Assembly (NCBI GenBank): GCA_963082875.1
Contig: OY720100.1
Coordinates: 3,596,001-3,660,000 of the forward strand
Source: Corella eumyota
Taxonomy: Eukaryota > Chordata > Ascidiacea > Phlebobranchia > Corellidae
DNA: 64,000 nucleotides
Direction of reading: 5' to 3'
Part shown: piece by piece, positions 10,701 through 23,600 of the stretch
Numbering within the stretch: the first letter of the stretch is position 1
Layout: every line of letters starts with the position of its first letter
The notes under the pieces: generated by a model
The model's input: only the letters and a program-made list of their open reading frames with translations
Databases searched by the model: none
What the model was told of the DNA's origin: nothing
Translations under genes and position numbers: made by a program

Positions 10701-12494
10701 CTAATCCTCCACAACAAAATGCAACTGGACAGGTAAAATAATTAATATTACCCACATTATATAATAAATGTATGGCTAAATAGGAAACCAATTTTTGTAA
10801 GAAAAAAAAATTCAAGTAGAACCATTTTTTTTTTCTTTATGTATAAATTAATTCTTTTGTTTGCTAGATAAAAAAGGCCAAGTTTTATTTAACATTACTG
10901 TTTTATATTTGTTGGATCAAGGCACCAGAGATAGTTGAGGAGGAGAAATCAGCTGATAAAAAGGTGATGAGCAAAGATTCAATTTTATCGCTGTACGGTC
11001 AATCCAATCAAACTAATGCAATGACAATGCAACCAAACAATCCATACAATCAAGTTCAAGGTAAAAACTATAGTTTTCCGAATTAACTTTATTGTATTTT
11101 TTTTAATTTCCTATACTATTGTTAACACTAGTCAATAGCCTGGCTTATAGTCTAAATTTTAATTGTCATAATATTGTCGCAACTCAAAACTAATATTTGA
11201 CAGTGTTAATTTACTTGTACATTAACAACAAAACATTTTTTTGCCTATAAGTTGGACATACATGTAAATACCGTTTAATAAGCTTTGTGTTTTTTTTAAA
11301 AGGTGTTTTTTGTTAATAATTGTTTTTTTAATAAACAGGATTAGAATTACAAATAAACTTAAGTTGCATAAATTTTGTGTTTTAAATTTTTTATATAAAA
11401 TGATTTTAAACCAATTTTTATGGATGAAAAAAGGTTATTTTAAATACTTTTTAGGCCAATATGGAATGGTGAGCCAACCACAAATGCAATACGGACAACA
11501 GCAGCCAGTAACTATGACAACCAATATGGGATACCCTAACAACCAATTCAACCAAGCTCAACAAATGGGAATGAACAGTAAAAAAATAAAAGTTTAATTA
11601 TTTTTAAATAAATTTCCAAATATATCTGATTTTGTATTTTAGTATAATGTTATCTATATACTTGTGTATTTTAGAAGGTTCCTTATTTTAATTAACCTTG
11701 TTATCAGGGCAGTCCTTGGTAATGTTGACTTAGATAAGAGTTGTTAGTTAATTTTTGATTTATATTAAGATAAGCTAATAAAAAATAATAAAAACTGTTT
11801 AGTTTTACAACTATGCTAAAAATTTTCTTAACTTTTTGTATGTGATTGGTAATAGTTTTTTTCAATTATTTTTGTTGTTGTTGTAGTGATGGGCTATCAA
11901 CAACAAAACCTACAACAACAGCAATTCCAACAACAATATCAACAACAACAACAACAGGTAGATATTATAATTTTTTAGTGTCTACACTTTAAAAATTTAT
12001 TTCGGCGTCATGGTGTAATGGTTAGAACATTTGACCTTACTACATGAGGTCTTTGGTTCGATTCCCTGATGTTTCTTGGTTTGATTACTGCTCAGTCTTA
12101 TCACATCGAGGATAAATATCTTCAAAAAAAGTGATTAATTATTTAAAAAAAAGTGAAATATATTTTCTAGCAAATGCAACAACAAATGCAATACTTACAA
12201 CTTGGAGGAAATATGAACAGCTCTTTACACCCATCCAGTGGTGGCATGCGTTCATACAGTTCAATGCCGCAAATGTCGGGGCAGAATAATATGACCCAAC
12301 AGCCCCAACAGCCCCAAATGGGTTATGGGCAAACTTTAACCCCAAACATGGGGTATAATGGAAGCTTGGGTGCTCATAATGGGTTAACTTCTAGTCAGCC
12401 TTCGTTGCCAAATATGGGGGGCAATTTTGGGGGTCAGTGGGGTAATGGTGCTGTTAATAGTGGGCAAACATTAAGTAATCAATTATGGAAATAA
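7780..12494 (+). CDS. SMAP: SMAP-type ArfGAP (stromal membrane-associated protein)
   Basis: Eleven exons: 7780-7897, 8328-8461, 8758-8843, 9033-9114, 9335-9423, 10082-10227, 10590-10732, 10922-11060, 11455-11577, 11887-11957, 12171-12494. They join in frame to 484 aa, close to vertebrate SMAP1/2. The N-terminal ArfGAP domain has the zinc finger C33-x2-C36-x16-C53-x2-C56 and the catalytic arginine R61 in GIHR, followed by [11 protein letters not shown]. It should switch off Arf6/Arf1 by stimulating GTP hydrolysis during clathrin-dependent traffic. DDLLGLN, at the exon 6/7 junction, resembles the clathrin box of SMAP1. [10 protein letters not shown] is a SMAP signature. The C-terminal 180 residues are rich in Gln, Met, Asn and Gly, with polyQ-like runs in exons 10-11. 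Introns carry a MITE and two SINE pieces. Whether it is orthologous to SMAP1, SMAP2 or the ancestor of both cannot be told here. Confidence 0.95.
7999..8267. mobile_element. hAT-like MITE in SMAP intron 1
   Basis: A 269-bp non-coding element. Its ends are inverted repeats: GGATCTCTATTACTTTCGCA on the left, and the reverse complement of TGCGAAACTAATAGAGATCC on the right, with one mismatch. A perfect 8-bp direct repeat, ATATATCC, flanks it at 7991-7998 and 8268-8275. An 8-bp target duplication is typical of hAT transposons, so this is probably a non-autonomous hAT derivative moved by a transposase made elsewhere. The interior shows no open frame. Confidence 0.8.
10346..10455 (+). repeat. Diverged tRNA-derived SINE fragment in SMAP intron 6
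   Basis: The sequence runs like the head of the SINEs at 16534 and 18517: a GTGTAG box A-like part, then GGTTTGATCCCC as a box B, then TTTCATGTCGATGCTATAGTGCC. The tail is lost, so it is an old, truncated copy. Confidence 0.6.
12003..12122 (+). repeat. tRNA-derived SINE, short form, in SMAP intron 10
   Basis: It begins GGCGTCATGGTGTAATGGTT and has box B GGTTCGATTCCC. It then jumps almost directly to the shared SINE tail ATCGAGGATAAATATCT, so the central part found in full-length copies is missing. Confidence 0.7.
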
Positions 12495-13721
12495 GTTGCG
12501 ATGTTTAAGGTTTATTCTTTTTATTTTTAAATTTAATTATTTAAATAATGAACTTCAAGATGAAGTTATGATTATGTTTAAATTTTAGCAATTAAAAGAT
12601 CTTTTTTGTTTGTTAAAATGCTGTCTTAAAACCCAGTCATTTTTATATTAACAACAACAAAAATTAAAATGATTAAGTGTTGTTGAATAAGTTGCTTAGC
12701 TTGGGCTACATCTTTCAACTTGCTAACTCACATTCATGTAATTTATTATTTATTTACTTATTTTGGGGAAGTGACATGGGTTTTATTCATGATTAAGTAT
12801 AGCCTGTACAATTCCATTTATTCCATTAAGCTAAATTTACTTCAAATTGGTAATGTAACATCACATTTAAAGGGTATAATCTTTTTTATTACACATTTTT
12901 ATACTCTATTACAAAAGTACATCAAAATTAAGATTTTTACATTAAAATTTACCAAATGTTACTTAAATTTAAATTACAACTTAATTTAATTAAAATCCAC
13001 TAGATATAAATATATTTTTATAATTTATGTAAACCTAGTATAGGTTTGTCTTTTATGTTAAAAAAATAGGTGGAAATTTTCTAGTTTTTTTTTTTATAAT
13101 ATTTGTTTAATTTAACGAATGCATTGTAAATATTTGTCGTTTAAAATGAAAGTAAGAGTTAAATTCTAATAATTTATCAAAGTTTTTATCCCCGACTTTT
13201 TTAAATATTCATCTAGTCTAGTGTAACGATAAAATTTTACATTTTTAATGGTGATTTTTTATGTTTAGTCAAATCAAAAATAGGACTTTTTGTTGTAAAT
13301 AACTGTTAATAATTTTGTTGAAAAATTTATCGTTTAAAACCATTCTTTTAACCTGTAAATATGTAAATTATTTTTTAGCTAATTTTGTTTTTATATAACA
13401 AACCAAAACACTATAATTTTGCCTGTCATATAGCGAAGTAATTCAACTCAACTTACTTTTAGTAATATACATGCTACATAAAGGTGTTTAACATTTTATG
13501 TTTAAACGTATGTTATAGCTTTGAATTAGATGTCCAAAATAAGGGTTTTATTATTGTGAATTTTTCTTTTTATTGTGTCAAGACCTCGCAAAAAACTTTT
13601 GTATTGTTTAGCGCGGTGAAATAAAATAGCAAATACTTAGTTTTTTCATTTTTAATAATTAAAAATAAAAAAAAACAACATAAAAGACTAAAAAGAATAA
13701 AAAACAATATATTTTTTTTAG

Positions 13722-13991
13722 TATATCTTTATCCTCGATGTGGAAAGGTCGAATATACAAGCTAAACTCAAAGTAACATCAGTTACTCCGACCCAGTCTC
13801 GAGTTACGGAATATTATATAGATTATAATTGTCCGATAATAATGCTGCTAATTAAGTGCTGGCTCAGCAGAAGTTCATACCGTTTATAGCGCCTTACTCA
13901 AGGGGCTACAGCATGAGAGCATTGGAGATTGAACCCACGACCTCATGTGTGGTGTAGCAAGTGTTCTAACCACTACAACACGCTGCCGGTC
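13722..13991 (-). repeat. Full-length tRNA-derived SINE
   Basis: Read on the minus strand, it starts with GCAGCGTGTTGTAGTGGTTA (tRNA-like box A), then box B GGGTTCAATCTCC, CATGCTGTAGCCCCTTGAGT, a central part, and the tail CATCGAGGATAAAGATATA. About 270 bp, collinear with the copies at 16534 and 18517. Confidence 0.85.
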
Positions 13992-14226
13992 TGATATCTT
14001 AACTTTGTTACTATTGGGTTTACTTTGGGCTAGCTTATCATAAAGTAACATAAAAAAAATTGCTTTTAAAAACTACCGGCTTGACATGTTTTTTTGGGTA
14101 AATATTAATTGGACTGGTTTTAAGGTTTGGCTAAGGCTGATTTTGGGCTAAGCGTTGTTTTAAGATCCTGTGGGATAAGAAAGCAGCTGGAATTAATATT
14201 ATTGTTGTTAATTACTTTGCTTCTTT

Positions 14227-14691
14227 GTAGCGAATTATAAATTTTAATTATTAAGGACATCCTTTAGTGGTTAGTTGATACAAGAATATAAAATTCTGGC
14301 TAAATCTTACGGAAATAAACTTTGAATTTAAGTAATGTCTTAATCTATGTTTATTAAGTGGCATCCGTTCAGTAAAACGAAATTACCTAACTGTTTTTAA
14401 AACGAACATTTACACTTAATAAAAACCAAGAATGAATCGTTGGAAAAATAATTCAATACTAGAGAAACGAGGTTAGAGTTCCCATGTGAAAAGAGTTGTT
14501 AAATAACCCGCAAATTCGATAAACAAGTTATAGTTAAAAGTATTGGAACTCATTGTTAAAATAGGGAGGAAAAATACGCCAAAGCTTGACAGCAAATAAA
14601 TAACAATTTCATTTCAAATCAACATCAAAAACTGTTTGTTTATAAAATTAAAGGTTAGCTTATGTGGATTTATCCAAAATAAGCTACAACT
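14227..14691 (+). repeat. Dispersed repeat of unknown kind, copy 1
   Basis: About 465 bp that recur in the same orientation at 41937-42412. The core at about 14468-14550, from GAGGTTAGAGTTCCCATGTG through AACCCGCAAATTCGATAAAC, is nearly identical in both copies, while the outer parts differ by substitutions and small indels. There is no coding potential, no tRNA-like head and no clear terminal inverted repeats, so I cannot assign a family. Confidence 0.75.
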
Positions 14692-16252
14692 TCGAGTAGT
14701 TATGTTTATCTAAATACTTATTTTGATACTTAAATATCTAATAATGGAAAACCCTTTTTTGTTTATATAACTGCTTGTTTGTAGTTTAAAGAAATTAGAA
14801 TACCACGAACATAAAAACAAAGCCCGGGGGATGTTTGGTTTTGTAAATTTAACTTTACTAATGTTTAATTGTTTTGCTAGAAAATAATTTTAAATTTAGG
14901 CAGCAGTGACATAAGTAAGAATACAACTTTTATTTAGCTTACTTTTTGTCTCTCTGTCAGCATTTTTTTTTAAAACGTGTAATTTTTTTCCAAATAGCAA
15001 ACTTTATCATGTTTTGTCTAATTACCATTTTTTTGGAACATGGTTCGTGTTTTACTAATAAATAAAATATTTTTTTGGAAATACCGTTATCGATTAACCT
15101 TTGCGATTCGGCTATAGGGTAAATAAAAATTTATAAACACAGTTACATTTTTTCTATAGAATATTTTTCCCTATACTTATAGAAAAGCAATTAACATTTT
15201 ATGACAAGACAATAACTCTAAAATTAAAAAAAAAAAATTCTGTGGTAGCAAAAAAATAAAATTAAAATTCATTTTATAGAAGTTGTAAATATTAGGTAGT
15301 ATAGTTCACTAAAGTCAAAATAAATAAAAAACTTAAAGATTTTTCGAGTAATGTCATGCTAGTGCATTTAAATTTTTGCATCGCTTCGTTGCGGAAATCT
15401 TAGCTGGTCATTCCGCTTTTTTATATATAAACAAAGTTTAGAAATCGCGTGCAAACGGGTTTCCTGTTTAACTGACCAGTGGTTTTTTTTTCTACTTTTT
15501 TTTTAAAGTAGATATTTAGTGACCTCATTTGACCTTTTAATTCTTTACAAAAATGTCGACTCTGCATAGTTAGTTTTCTTCTAATCTTGCGCATTATATA
15601 AGGCAGATTGCAAAAAAAAATAATTTTAACCTTTTAAAATTAAAAGTTATTTTTTTAAATTCAATATTTAAATTTTATTTTAGTAATTTACTTTTATGCG
15701 ATAAATATTAATGTTTACATAAATATTTTAAGTATGTAACGGCATGGTTTACCAAACCCAGCAGGTTGTTATGTTAAAAAAACAGTTTTTTTTTTCCACG
15801 AAATAAAAATGTTAAATGGTGGAACCTATTTATTAAAAAAAAATTAAAATTTTAAATGCCAGTGCTTTTTATACTTTTGCTCTGCTTGACAAATCTCACC
15901 TGGAATACCGCTCGAACTTTTGGACAAAGGTCTTAAATTTAGGTCTGATATTTTAGAAATATCAACAGAGGGTGACAGTGCTCGGACAACAGTTTGCCTT
16001 TTTTTTATAAATTCCTGCAATGTAAACTAAGGTCAGCAGTAAAAAGTCAGTACTGTAAGATCGAAATAAGGTTTGGTCTTTCAGAAAAGGGAATAAGGGA
16101 TTTCACATTATAAGCGTTTTTCTGATAAAAAAAATCAAAACTCTTTTTATTTAAATTTTTTTTTAACGATTTAAAATTAAAATTTTTAATTATTAACGAT
16201 TTAAACTTTGAAAGCATTATTATCGAGTTATTTAAAAAAATACTTAAGCAAA

Positions 16253-19200
16253 ATGGAGTTAAATGTTGGTAGTTTGATAGCAATCATTGTTTTCTTCTTG
16301 TTGATGTTAGCCTTTGGTATGTTTGTCACGTGGAAAACGCGGAACAAAGGAGGAAAAGGCGGAAGGTCTACGGCTATTATGATAGCCGATAAAGACATAG
16401 GAATCGTCGTCGGAACTTTTACTTTTGCGGGTTAGCTTTAAATTAAATATTAGGAATAGTAGACACAGAATTACGGTTGTATTACCTTAAGATCGCACTA
16501 AAATAATCATAAATTTTCATACGTTTACTAATTGACCGATAGCGTGGTTTAGTGGTAAGAACACTTGTTACACCACACATGATGTGGTGGGTTCAATCTC
16601 CACTGCTTTCATGCTGTAATGCCCTTGAGTAAGGCGCTATAAACAGTATAAACTTCTGCTGGGCCAACATTAATTTGAAGCACAATTACCGGGCAATTAT
16701 AATATATATTATCTCAAACTGCCACAGGCAACTTGAGACTGGTTACTCTATATTTAAGTCGCGCATTTAACTTTTCCTCATCGAGGATAAAGATATACAC
16801 AAAAAATTGCCTATTTCTAAAATTACCAATTTCTTATATTAGTTTAATCATTGGGTTTGTTTGTTAATTTTTTTCAGCTACTTGGGTGGGTGCGGCTTAT
16901 TTCTTCGGCACGGCTGAGCAAATTTACACTCCAGGATTTGGTTTAGTATGGACAGTGGCTCCTATATGTTATGCAATAGGTTTGCCATTAACTGGATTTA
17001 TATTTGTTCCCATGTTGCGAGAAAAGGCAAGAACTTAAAACCAAATACCTATTTTTTAAACTATTTTTTTTTATTAATTTAAAAAAATTAAAATAGTTTT
17101 ATTTTGACCGATTATTTTTTGTTGTTAAATAGGGTTTTATCACTGTTTTGGACCCCGTTCAGAACAAATTAGGAAAGTGGGTAATCTGGGTATTCTCTCT
17201 TGTTGCTTCAATATCTGACATTTTTTGGGTCGCCGCTATCTTAAGATCACTTGGTAAAAAAAAACTTAAGATTTTGAAAAATTAATGTCAACAGTTTTGT
17301 CATTTAAAAAAAAATATGTGTTAAAAATCAATAAATAATTAATTTTTTTTTAACTTTTATTATCGACAATTGTTGTTTTATTGAAATTATATTAACAAAA
17401 AAAGAATTTCTAAGGTGCTGCTATTAGTGTAATTACTGGTATTGAAAGCACTGCAGCTGCTATTGCAATTGCCGCCCTTTTCTCTGTTGTTTACACAATG
17501 TTAGGCGGACTATATGCAGTAGCCTATACCGACGTCTTGCAGTTTGTACTCATCATGTTTGGAATGGTAAATACTTATAATTTAAATTACAACTTATATG
17601 GTAACACATTGTTATGTTATTGTGTTTTTTTGGTAAAAAAGCCGTATTTACAATACCGCTAGATGGCACTGTTAAGCTGCATCAATTCCACAATATTCAC
17701 CACTAAGCCAGTCCAGTGTAAACGAATAATTATATAGATCAAAATAAAAAATGTTTTTCAATTAGAAAAAAACAGAACAAACCAAGAGGTTTCTGATTTA
17801 AACTTTAAACACTCTATCATTTTTTCCCCTTGCCGTTGTATTTTAGTTGTTGGTTATACCTTTTGTTCTGACAAACGATGCTGTTGGGAATATTGCTGAT
17901 ACAGCTTACCAAAACGCTAATTTCACATCGCCAAATTGGTTGGGAACATGGGACCCTAACACAACTGGACTTTGGATTGACACTGTTTTATTTATTGTAA
18001 GTTTGCACGTTTAAAAAAACTTCACACCACACTTTTATTCAAAATTCCGTCTTGAAAAGTGTATCTTGCTTAATATTTTTTAGTTAGAAAGTACTTTTGT
18101 TTGGCTTTGTTTGTTTTTAAGCAAATATGTTAAATACCTATAAAGTATTGTAATTTGTGTTTAGATCCTGGGCGCCCTTCCATACCAGGGTTTATACCAA
18201 CGTGTTTTTACGATGAAATCGTTGAAAAAAGCTCAAATTTCTTTGTTTCTTTCGGGTATCTTTTTTCTGATTTTGGGGATCCCAGCTGTGCTGATTGGAG
18301 CGGCTGCAACGAGTGCAAGTAAATCTATATACTCTCTTTAACACGACTTGTTATATACTACGAAAAATGACCTTGTTGTACCTTTTAAAAATACAATCAG
18401 ATTAGTAATAATATATTATTTATTGCAAACCTATTTAAAGGCAACAGACAATAAGTTGGCATTAGGTCTTTGTTTAAAGTTTCAATCAAAAGTTCTTAGA
18501 TTGTATAAATAACTAACCAACAGCGCGATGTAGTGGTAAGAACCATTGCTACCCTACATAAGGTTATTGGTTCAATCCCCACTGTTCTCATGCTGTAGCG
18601 CCCTTAAGTAAGGCGCTATAAACGGTATAAAGTCCTGCTGAGCCAGCAGTTACTCAACAGCATAATTACCTGGCAATTATAATCTATTTAATATCTCAAA
18701 CTGCTAAAGGCAACTCGAGACTGGGTCGAAGTACTTGTTGTTACTCTATGTTTAGGTCGCACATTCAATCTTTCCACACCAAGAATAAAGATATATACAA
18801 AAAACATATTAAATCAGTTTTTGTCAATTTTAAAGTATATAAGTTTTCTTAAACTGTTAAGACTGGACAGCGCTTGGCTACATCAACGGAGTCTCTAATA
18901 ACAACACACCAGCAGAGAATGGGGAATCTCCTATAATATTCCCGTTGATGATACAATTAGCCACACCGCCAGTCATTGCTTTTATTGGGCTTGGCACAAT
19001 ATCTGCGGCAGCTATTTCAAGCGTGGATTCCGCCATTTTATCAAGTGCTACACTCTTCACAAAAAATATTTACTGCTCAATAATACGACAAAAGGTGATA
19101 AGATGTTAAAATGCATACTTACCTTGTTAAAATTTCGACGTATTATGATATCAATGTATTTTAACAAAATGTTGATTGTTACATAAAGGCCTCAGATAAA

Positions 19201-20092
19201 GAAATTGTATGGGCAAATAGAGTGGCAATGTTTTGCTTTACTTGTATTGGAGCTGCACTTGCTATCGCAACTGATTCGATTTATGTTTTGTATGTTCTTC
19301 TTGTTGATCTTCTCTACGTTATTGTATTGCCCCAGGTACAATTACATTTATTTTTCTTCTACACTATTCCCAATTTTGGCCCTATTTAACTGCTTAATAG
19401 TCTTTTGGCTTTGTATGTCTTTTGATAGTTGCAAATATATATTAAGGGAGTTGAACTCAGTACCTTACGTAAGTGGCGTCTATATGCCTTCAAACTATTA
19501 CCCCAATTCCCGGATTTTTAGGCTTTTCTTTTTACTAAGACATTGGGCAAGTTTCATGTTTTTTTGGTATATAACATTTATTAAAATGTAACGGAGTTTG
19601 TTATTATTTAGAATGATGGAATTTTTTACACCTTTTTAAAGCATGCTTAAGTATATAACAAAATTAAATCTAAATACCTATTTGTTTAAGTGGGTTGCTG
19701 TATTATGGTTGGATCCCAATACATATGGTTCGATTATTTCTCTTTTACTTGCCTTCATTTTACGATTTGGAGTTGGAGAACCTCTACTCAATTTCACCAG
19801 CTTCATTTCTTTACCCTATACTGAGTATCCGAATTCACATTTTCCAGTCAAGACCTTTATCATGCTGGTCAACTTTGTTACTCTTATGCTAGTTTCTTAT
19901 CTCCTACGATACTTGTTCGCGTCTGAAAAAATCCCAGAAAAATATGATTTTCTTGGCTGCAAGTTGGCGCACGGGGGTCGCTCTTACCTAAACAGCGGTG
20001 ATGATTTGAAGAAGGATTTACAACTATCTGAGGGCCAATCCAACCTTGGATTTGCGGACGACGAAAAAAAGGCGGATAAAAGTTCCATGTGA
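16253..20092 (+). CDS. SLC5A7: High-affinity choline transporter (SLC5A7/CHT1-like)
   Basis: Nine exons: 16253-16430, 16878-17026, 17133-17253, 17415-17566, 17847-17996, 18165-18318, 18862-19094, 19189-19335, 19691-20092. They join in frame to 561 aa (human 580). It aligns along its length with CHT1, the Na+/Cl--dependent carrier that returns choline to cholinergic terminals for acetylcholine synthesis. Landmarks are LIAIIVFFLLM at the start, LGGLYAVAYTDVLQ (residues ~181-194), ALPYQGLYQRVF (~253-264), and GLGTISAAAISSVDSAILS (~340-358), a core sodium-site region of the SLC5 fold. It is polytopic, with 13 membrane spans in the family, and has a hydrophilic tail of about 75 residues rich in Asp, Lys and Ser. 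The ATG at 16253 was chosen over an in-frame ATG 45 nt upstream because it aligns with family N-termini and has a better context (AAAATGG). Confidence 0.95.
16534..16806 (+). repeat. Full-length tRNA-derived SINE in choline transporter intron 1
   Basis: Box A-like GCGTGGTTTAGTGGTAAGAA, box B GGGTTCAATCTCC, the shared body CATGCTGTAATGCCCTTGAG, and the tail CATCGAGGATAAAGATATA followed by an A-rich end. Confidence 0.88.
17027..17132 (+). other. GC-AG intron in the choline transporter gene
   Basis: Exon 2 ends GAAAAG and the intron begins GCAAGA; no GT donor exists within reach. The acceptor TTAAATAG and the protein alignment (PMLREK then GFITVLDP, matching PMRSKGYVTMLDP in CHT1) fix both ends. 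The AG|GCAAG context is the usual one for the minor GC donor class. Confidence 0.85.
18517..18806 (+). repeat. Full-length tRNA-derived SINE in choline transporter intron 6
   Basis: Collinear with the copies at 16534 and 13722: GCGCGATGTAGTGGTAAGAA, box B GGTTCAATCCCC, the body with GCGCTATAAACGGTATAAAG, and a tail ending GAATAAAGATATATAC plus A's. Confidence 0.88.
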
Positions 20093-20572
20093 CTTTAGCC
20101 TGAAAAAGTTTAATTTTTGAAATACACTATATAAATAGATAAATACTAACAATAACTTAACTTATCATTTTAAAATAAGAGATATTTTTGTAAAAACTTA
20201 GACTATTGTATTTAGACAAATTACTAACTAAAAAAATAATATTTTAGTTTTTTTAACATCATTTAAATTTTTTTAACTACCAAATTCAACCTTTACTTGT
20301 ACAATTTTTAATCTTTATGCATTACTTTATTAAAAATAAACACAATCAACAAAACTAAATTTTCTATTGGAAAAAAAATTAATTAACGTGCTATTGGGCA
20401 TTTTACACTTATAGGTATGATTGTTATTTAATATTTATTACTTTAAATCTGACGTCACTTATAAATATCCGGTGGAGTTTACCAGTTTGCACAACTCAGT
20501 CATTTCTTTCCTGAAACAACTTATATTTGTATATTAAACTAAAAATAGTTTTTTTGGTGGTTAAATAATTTA

Positions 20573-20640
20573 GGATCACTTGTAGTTTACGGTCCTCAAA
20601 AAAAATTAGACTGTAAAAATAAAGAGATGCGAGAACCGTA
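20573..20640. repeat. Diverged foldback element related to the one at 24388
   Basis: It starts GGATCACTTGTAGTTTACGG, close to the left arm of the palindromic element at 24388. An internal pair, ACGGTCCTC and GAGAACCGT, can still fold. The outer right arm is gone. Confidence 0.5.
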
Positions 20641-23600
20641 AAATTAATAAGAAAAATATGCATTAATTGTTACAGTTTGAGGGCAGTAAAAGAAAAAACT
20701 GTGTGAGAGAATTGATATATATTTATTTATGCTGTAAAGTTAGTTAACCTGTTTAAATGCATTCAATCCAATTTAAAGGTGTTTTGGGTAGAGTTTCAAC
20801 TGCTATAAAGTATTAATCTTTGTTTTAATTTTTTTTAATATTTTATTTGTGTTTTTTAGTTTAGAACAAAAGTTTAAATCTTGCATGTTAAAATACTTTT
20901 CTTCTTGTTAAAAATTTGCAACGCCTAAAAATGGACCAAGTTTATATTTCATTTTCGTAGCACAAAACTTCTTTAATGTAATTATGTGGTCATGGTATTT
21001 ATTATAAATATCTTTATTGATATTAGGAAACGAATTATACAAGTATTAAGTTTATACTTGAAAATAAGTAACAGACGCAAGACGAAAGGAATTTCCTTTG
21101 GTTGAGTTTATTTACGTACTTCCTTGTTTACTATACACCAGATAAGTTGAGTAATAATGACATAACTCTATTTAAAAAGAAAATTGATTAAAAATGATGA
21201 GGAAAAGTTAACATACAAAAACGACTCGTTTTGAGTAGATTAGTAAGCAAATTTTCACGCAAATAATTATATATTTAAATAGTTACTGAGTTTTAAACAA
21301 TAAAAACTTATAACCTATTTAATTTTGCAGCACGATAGGGGATTTTCGCCTGTTTGACATTTAGTAATTCCAGTTAATGCAACATAAATAGAGTTATAGT
21401 GTCATTTGTAATAATCGCTTCATTAGTATATGTGTAAGTTGTTTAAATGTAGACTCGAATGCCCCTTATCACTAGGTTAAATAACCGAACCTTGTTATAT
21501 GATATTTTGATTGAATTAAGCAGTCACCTTACATGGCCTCTAAGGCCGGCACAACCTTTTCAGCTATTAATGTTACATTTTAAGACAGTCGTGTTTATTT
21601 TATTTATGGGTTTTGTATAAACAGTGGCTGTCTCATATGGAAGTGTATGAGCCTCAAAGGAGGTGTATTATATTTTTACAAAAGAGTCAATTAAATGTAG
21701 GTTACAGATATACGGTATTGTTATAATAACAAATTTAGCGTTCAAAGGTTCATTTCCATATTAGAAATAGAATTGTTAAACTTCAATAGGGCACTGATGT
21801 AAAAGTCAAAGTTTTGACAGTGAATGTTATTAAACTATAAATAAGACTGAATTTTAAATAACATGTAAACTGCTATGTAATTAAGGGAATTTCTATATTG
21901 TTACTATTCCTAACTAGTAGAAAGAAAACAACTGGTTTATAGCTCACCAGAAAAATCAGATTTTAGTTTTTGGTTTTAAAATCAAGGTTTAATTTATAAG
22001 CTAAGCTGGACAAGCGAAGAATATTGAAGGCGGTAGTTTTGTTTTGATTTAAGCCGAGTTGGCAGACTTCCTAACTAACAGAATAAGGCGACTTCAGTCT
22101 GAATTGCTTCCCTTTTAAAGTAAGTTAAATTCAGTTACATTAATGGCGATTTTTTTAATATTTTATAAAAATAAAAAGTGACTAAAATACTTTAATTGAT
22201 TAAACTTATGCTTTAATTTGTTAGATTTAAAATACAGTTGTAGACTAATATCATTTGTGTTGTCATGCTTTAACACACTTTTTCACAATGTCGGTATAAA
22301 AACCTATAAAAAATCGTAACAGAATGTTAGTTTTGTAATGCAATTACCATTAAGATATAACAACTTTTGTTATTTATCTAATTTATATTTTTGATGTGGC
22401 GGTGCAGTAATAATAGGTCATTCATCAATTCACTTATTTGCAAATCCCACTGGAGTTAAATTTGGTTTGTAAAAACGTAATGTTGAAACACAAAGATATT
22501 TATATATATACGACATTGTAAGAACATAAATTTGTTGTTTTTAGGCTGTTTTATATTTGGACTTTGATAAAGTATCGCTTTAAATTTAAAATTCAAATCA
22601 CATTTGGACAAAATCCGTTCGCCAGACGACAATTTGACGTTTTCATAACTTCCTAATACGATTTGTCAAAACCAGTAATTTAAGGTCACTTTTGTACCCT
22701 TAGTGTAGATCGTATTTGGATTAACGTTTAAGTATGTAGACATGTCTAATAATAAACATATGTAAATCGAGGTTAAGTAAATATAAAGCTTAGTTCTGTG
22801 GTTTGGTTTAAAAGGATACAAATTATGACATTATCGTAAATGTCATTATATTTTTTTTTAATGTTAGAAACGAATGGGAGGGTTTTAACGCAGATTGTAA
22901 AATAATAGCTTGTTTTTAAACTGTGGCAAAATCATGGGAAATGGTTAAGAAAATATAAAGCGTTGTGGTTAACTAACGATATCCAATTACTTTTATTTTA
23001 ATAACCCGGTTTGTATAACAATATTGAATCCATTAAGAGCGAAATTTATTCTCCGATTTATAAAACGCGCTTTTCCCAAAGGCCAAACTTTTTTTCATGT
23101 AAAGTTAATAAAATAAAATATCATAGAACATGATATTTTACCGCGACGGTAGTTAAAAGATCAAAAGATTTAAAAATAAAACGCGAATTTTTAATCGATT
23201 TAAGCGTTCAAAAAATATGTTTAAATTTTGTTTGTATATGTTTATGCAAATACATGCTTATAAACAAAATATTGTATACACACGGCTATACGTCACATCT
23301 CTCTCTATATTAAAATCACATTGGTTTTTAAACGTAGCTTTTTCTTTTTATAACGCAAAAAAATTGTGCAGGTTTCATTTTACTACGTTTTGTGGGTTTT
23401 TCACGCGTTTCTCCTTGGCGCATTCATCGCGTATTAAATCTGACGTAGTTTGCAACGCCGGAAATTCACTGAAGCCCACTCTCTCTCTTCTCCTCGTTGA
23501 GAGCAATAAGGAGAGGCATTCTCTCTCTCTTTTTAGTTCTCTCTTTTGCTTTTGGTGAGAGCGCTACAGGAAATAAGATTGTGTATGTGCAAAACTATAT

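Larger units (their letters stand above)
12495..16252. other. Spacer between SMAP and the choline transporter gene
   Basis: About 3.8 kb. The first kilobase is probably the SMAP 3' UTR; a candidate AATAAA lies at 13620. A minus-oriented SINE (13722-13991) and one copy of a dispersed repeat (14227-14691) follow. The rest, including 15000-16250 before the transporter start, is AT-rich with no recognised gene. Confidence 0.5.

Noticed and set aside
19205-19591. A 128-codon plus-strand frame in the choline transporter region
   Set aside because: It runs out of frame through exon 8 and into the intron; the true frame matches CHT1.
21150-21410. Inverted pair AATGACATAACTCTATTTA and TAAATAGAGTTATAGTGTCATT as a MITE
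   Set aside because: The arms are only about 19 bp with an insertion, the surrounding sequence does not extend the match, and no target duplication is seen.
23217-23558. A 113-codon frame upstream of P-Rex
   Set aside because: No homology, and its second half is the CT-rich low-complexity stretch; kept only as part of the spacer.
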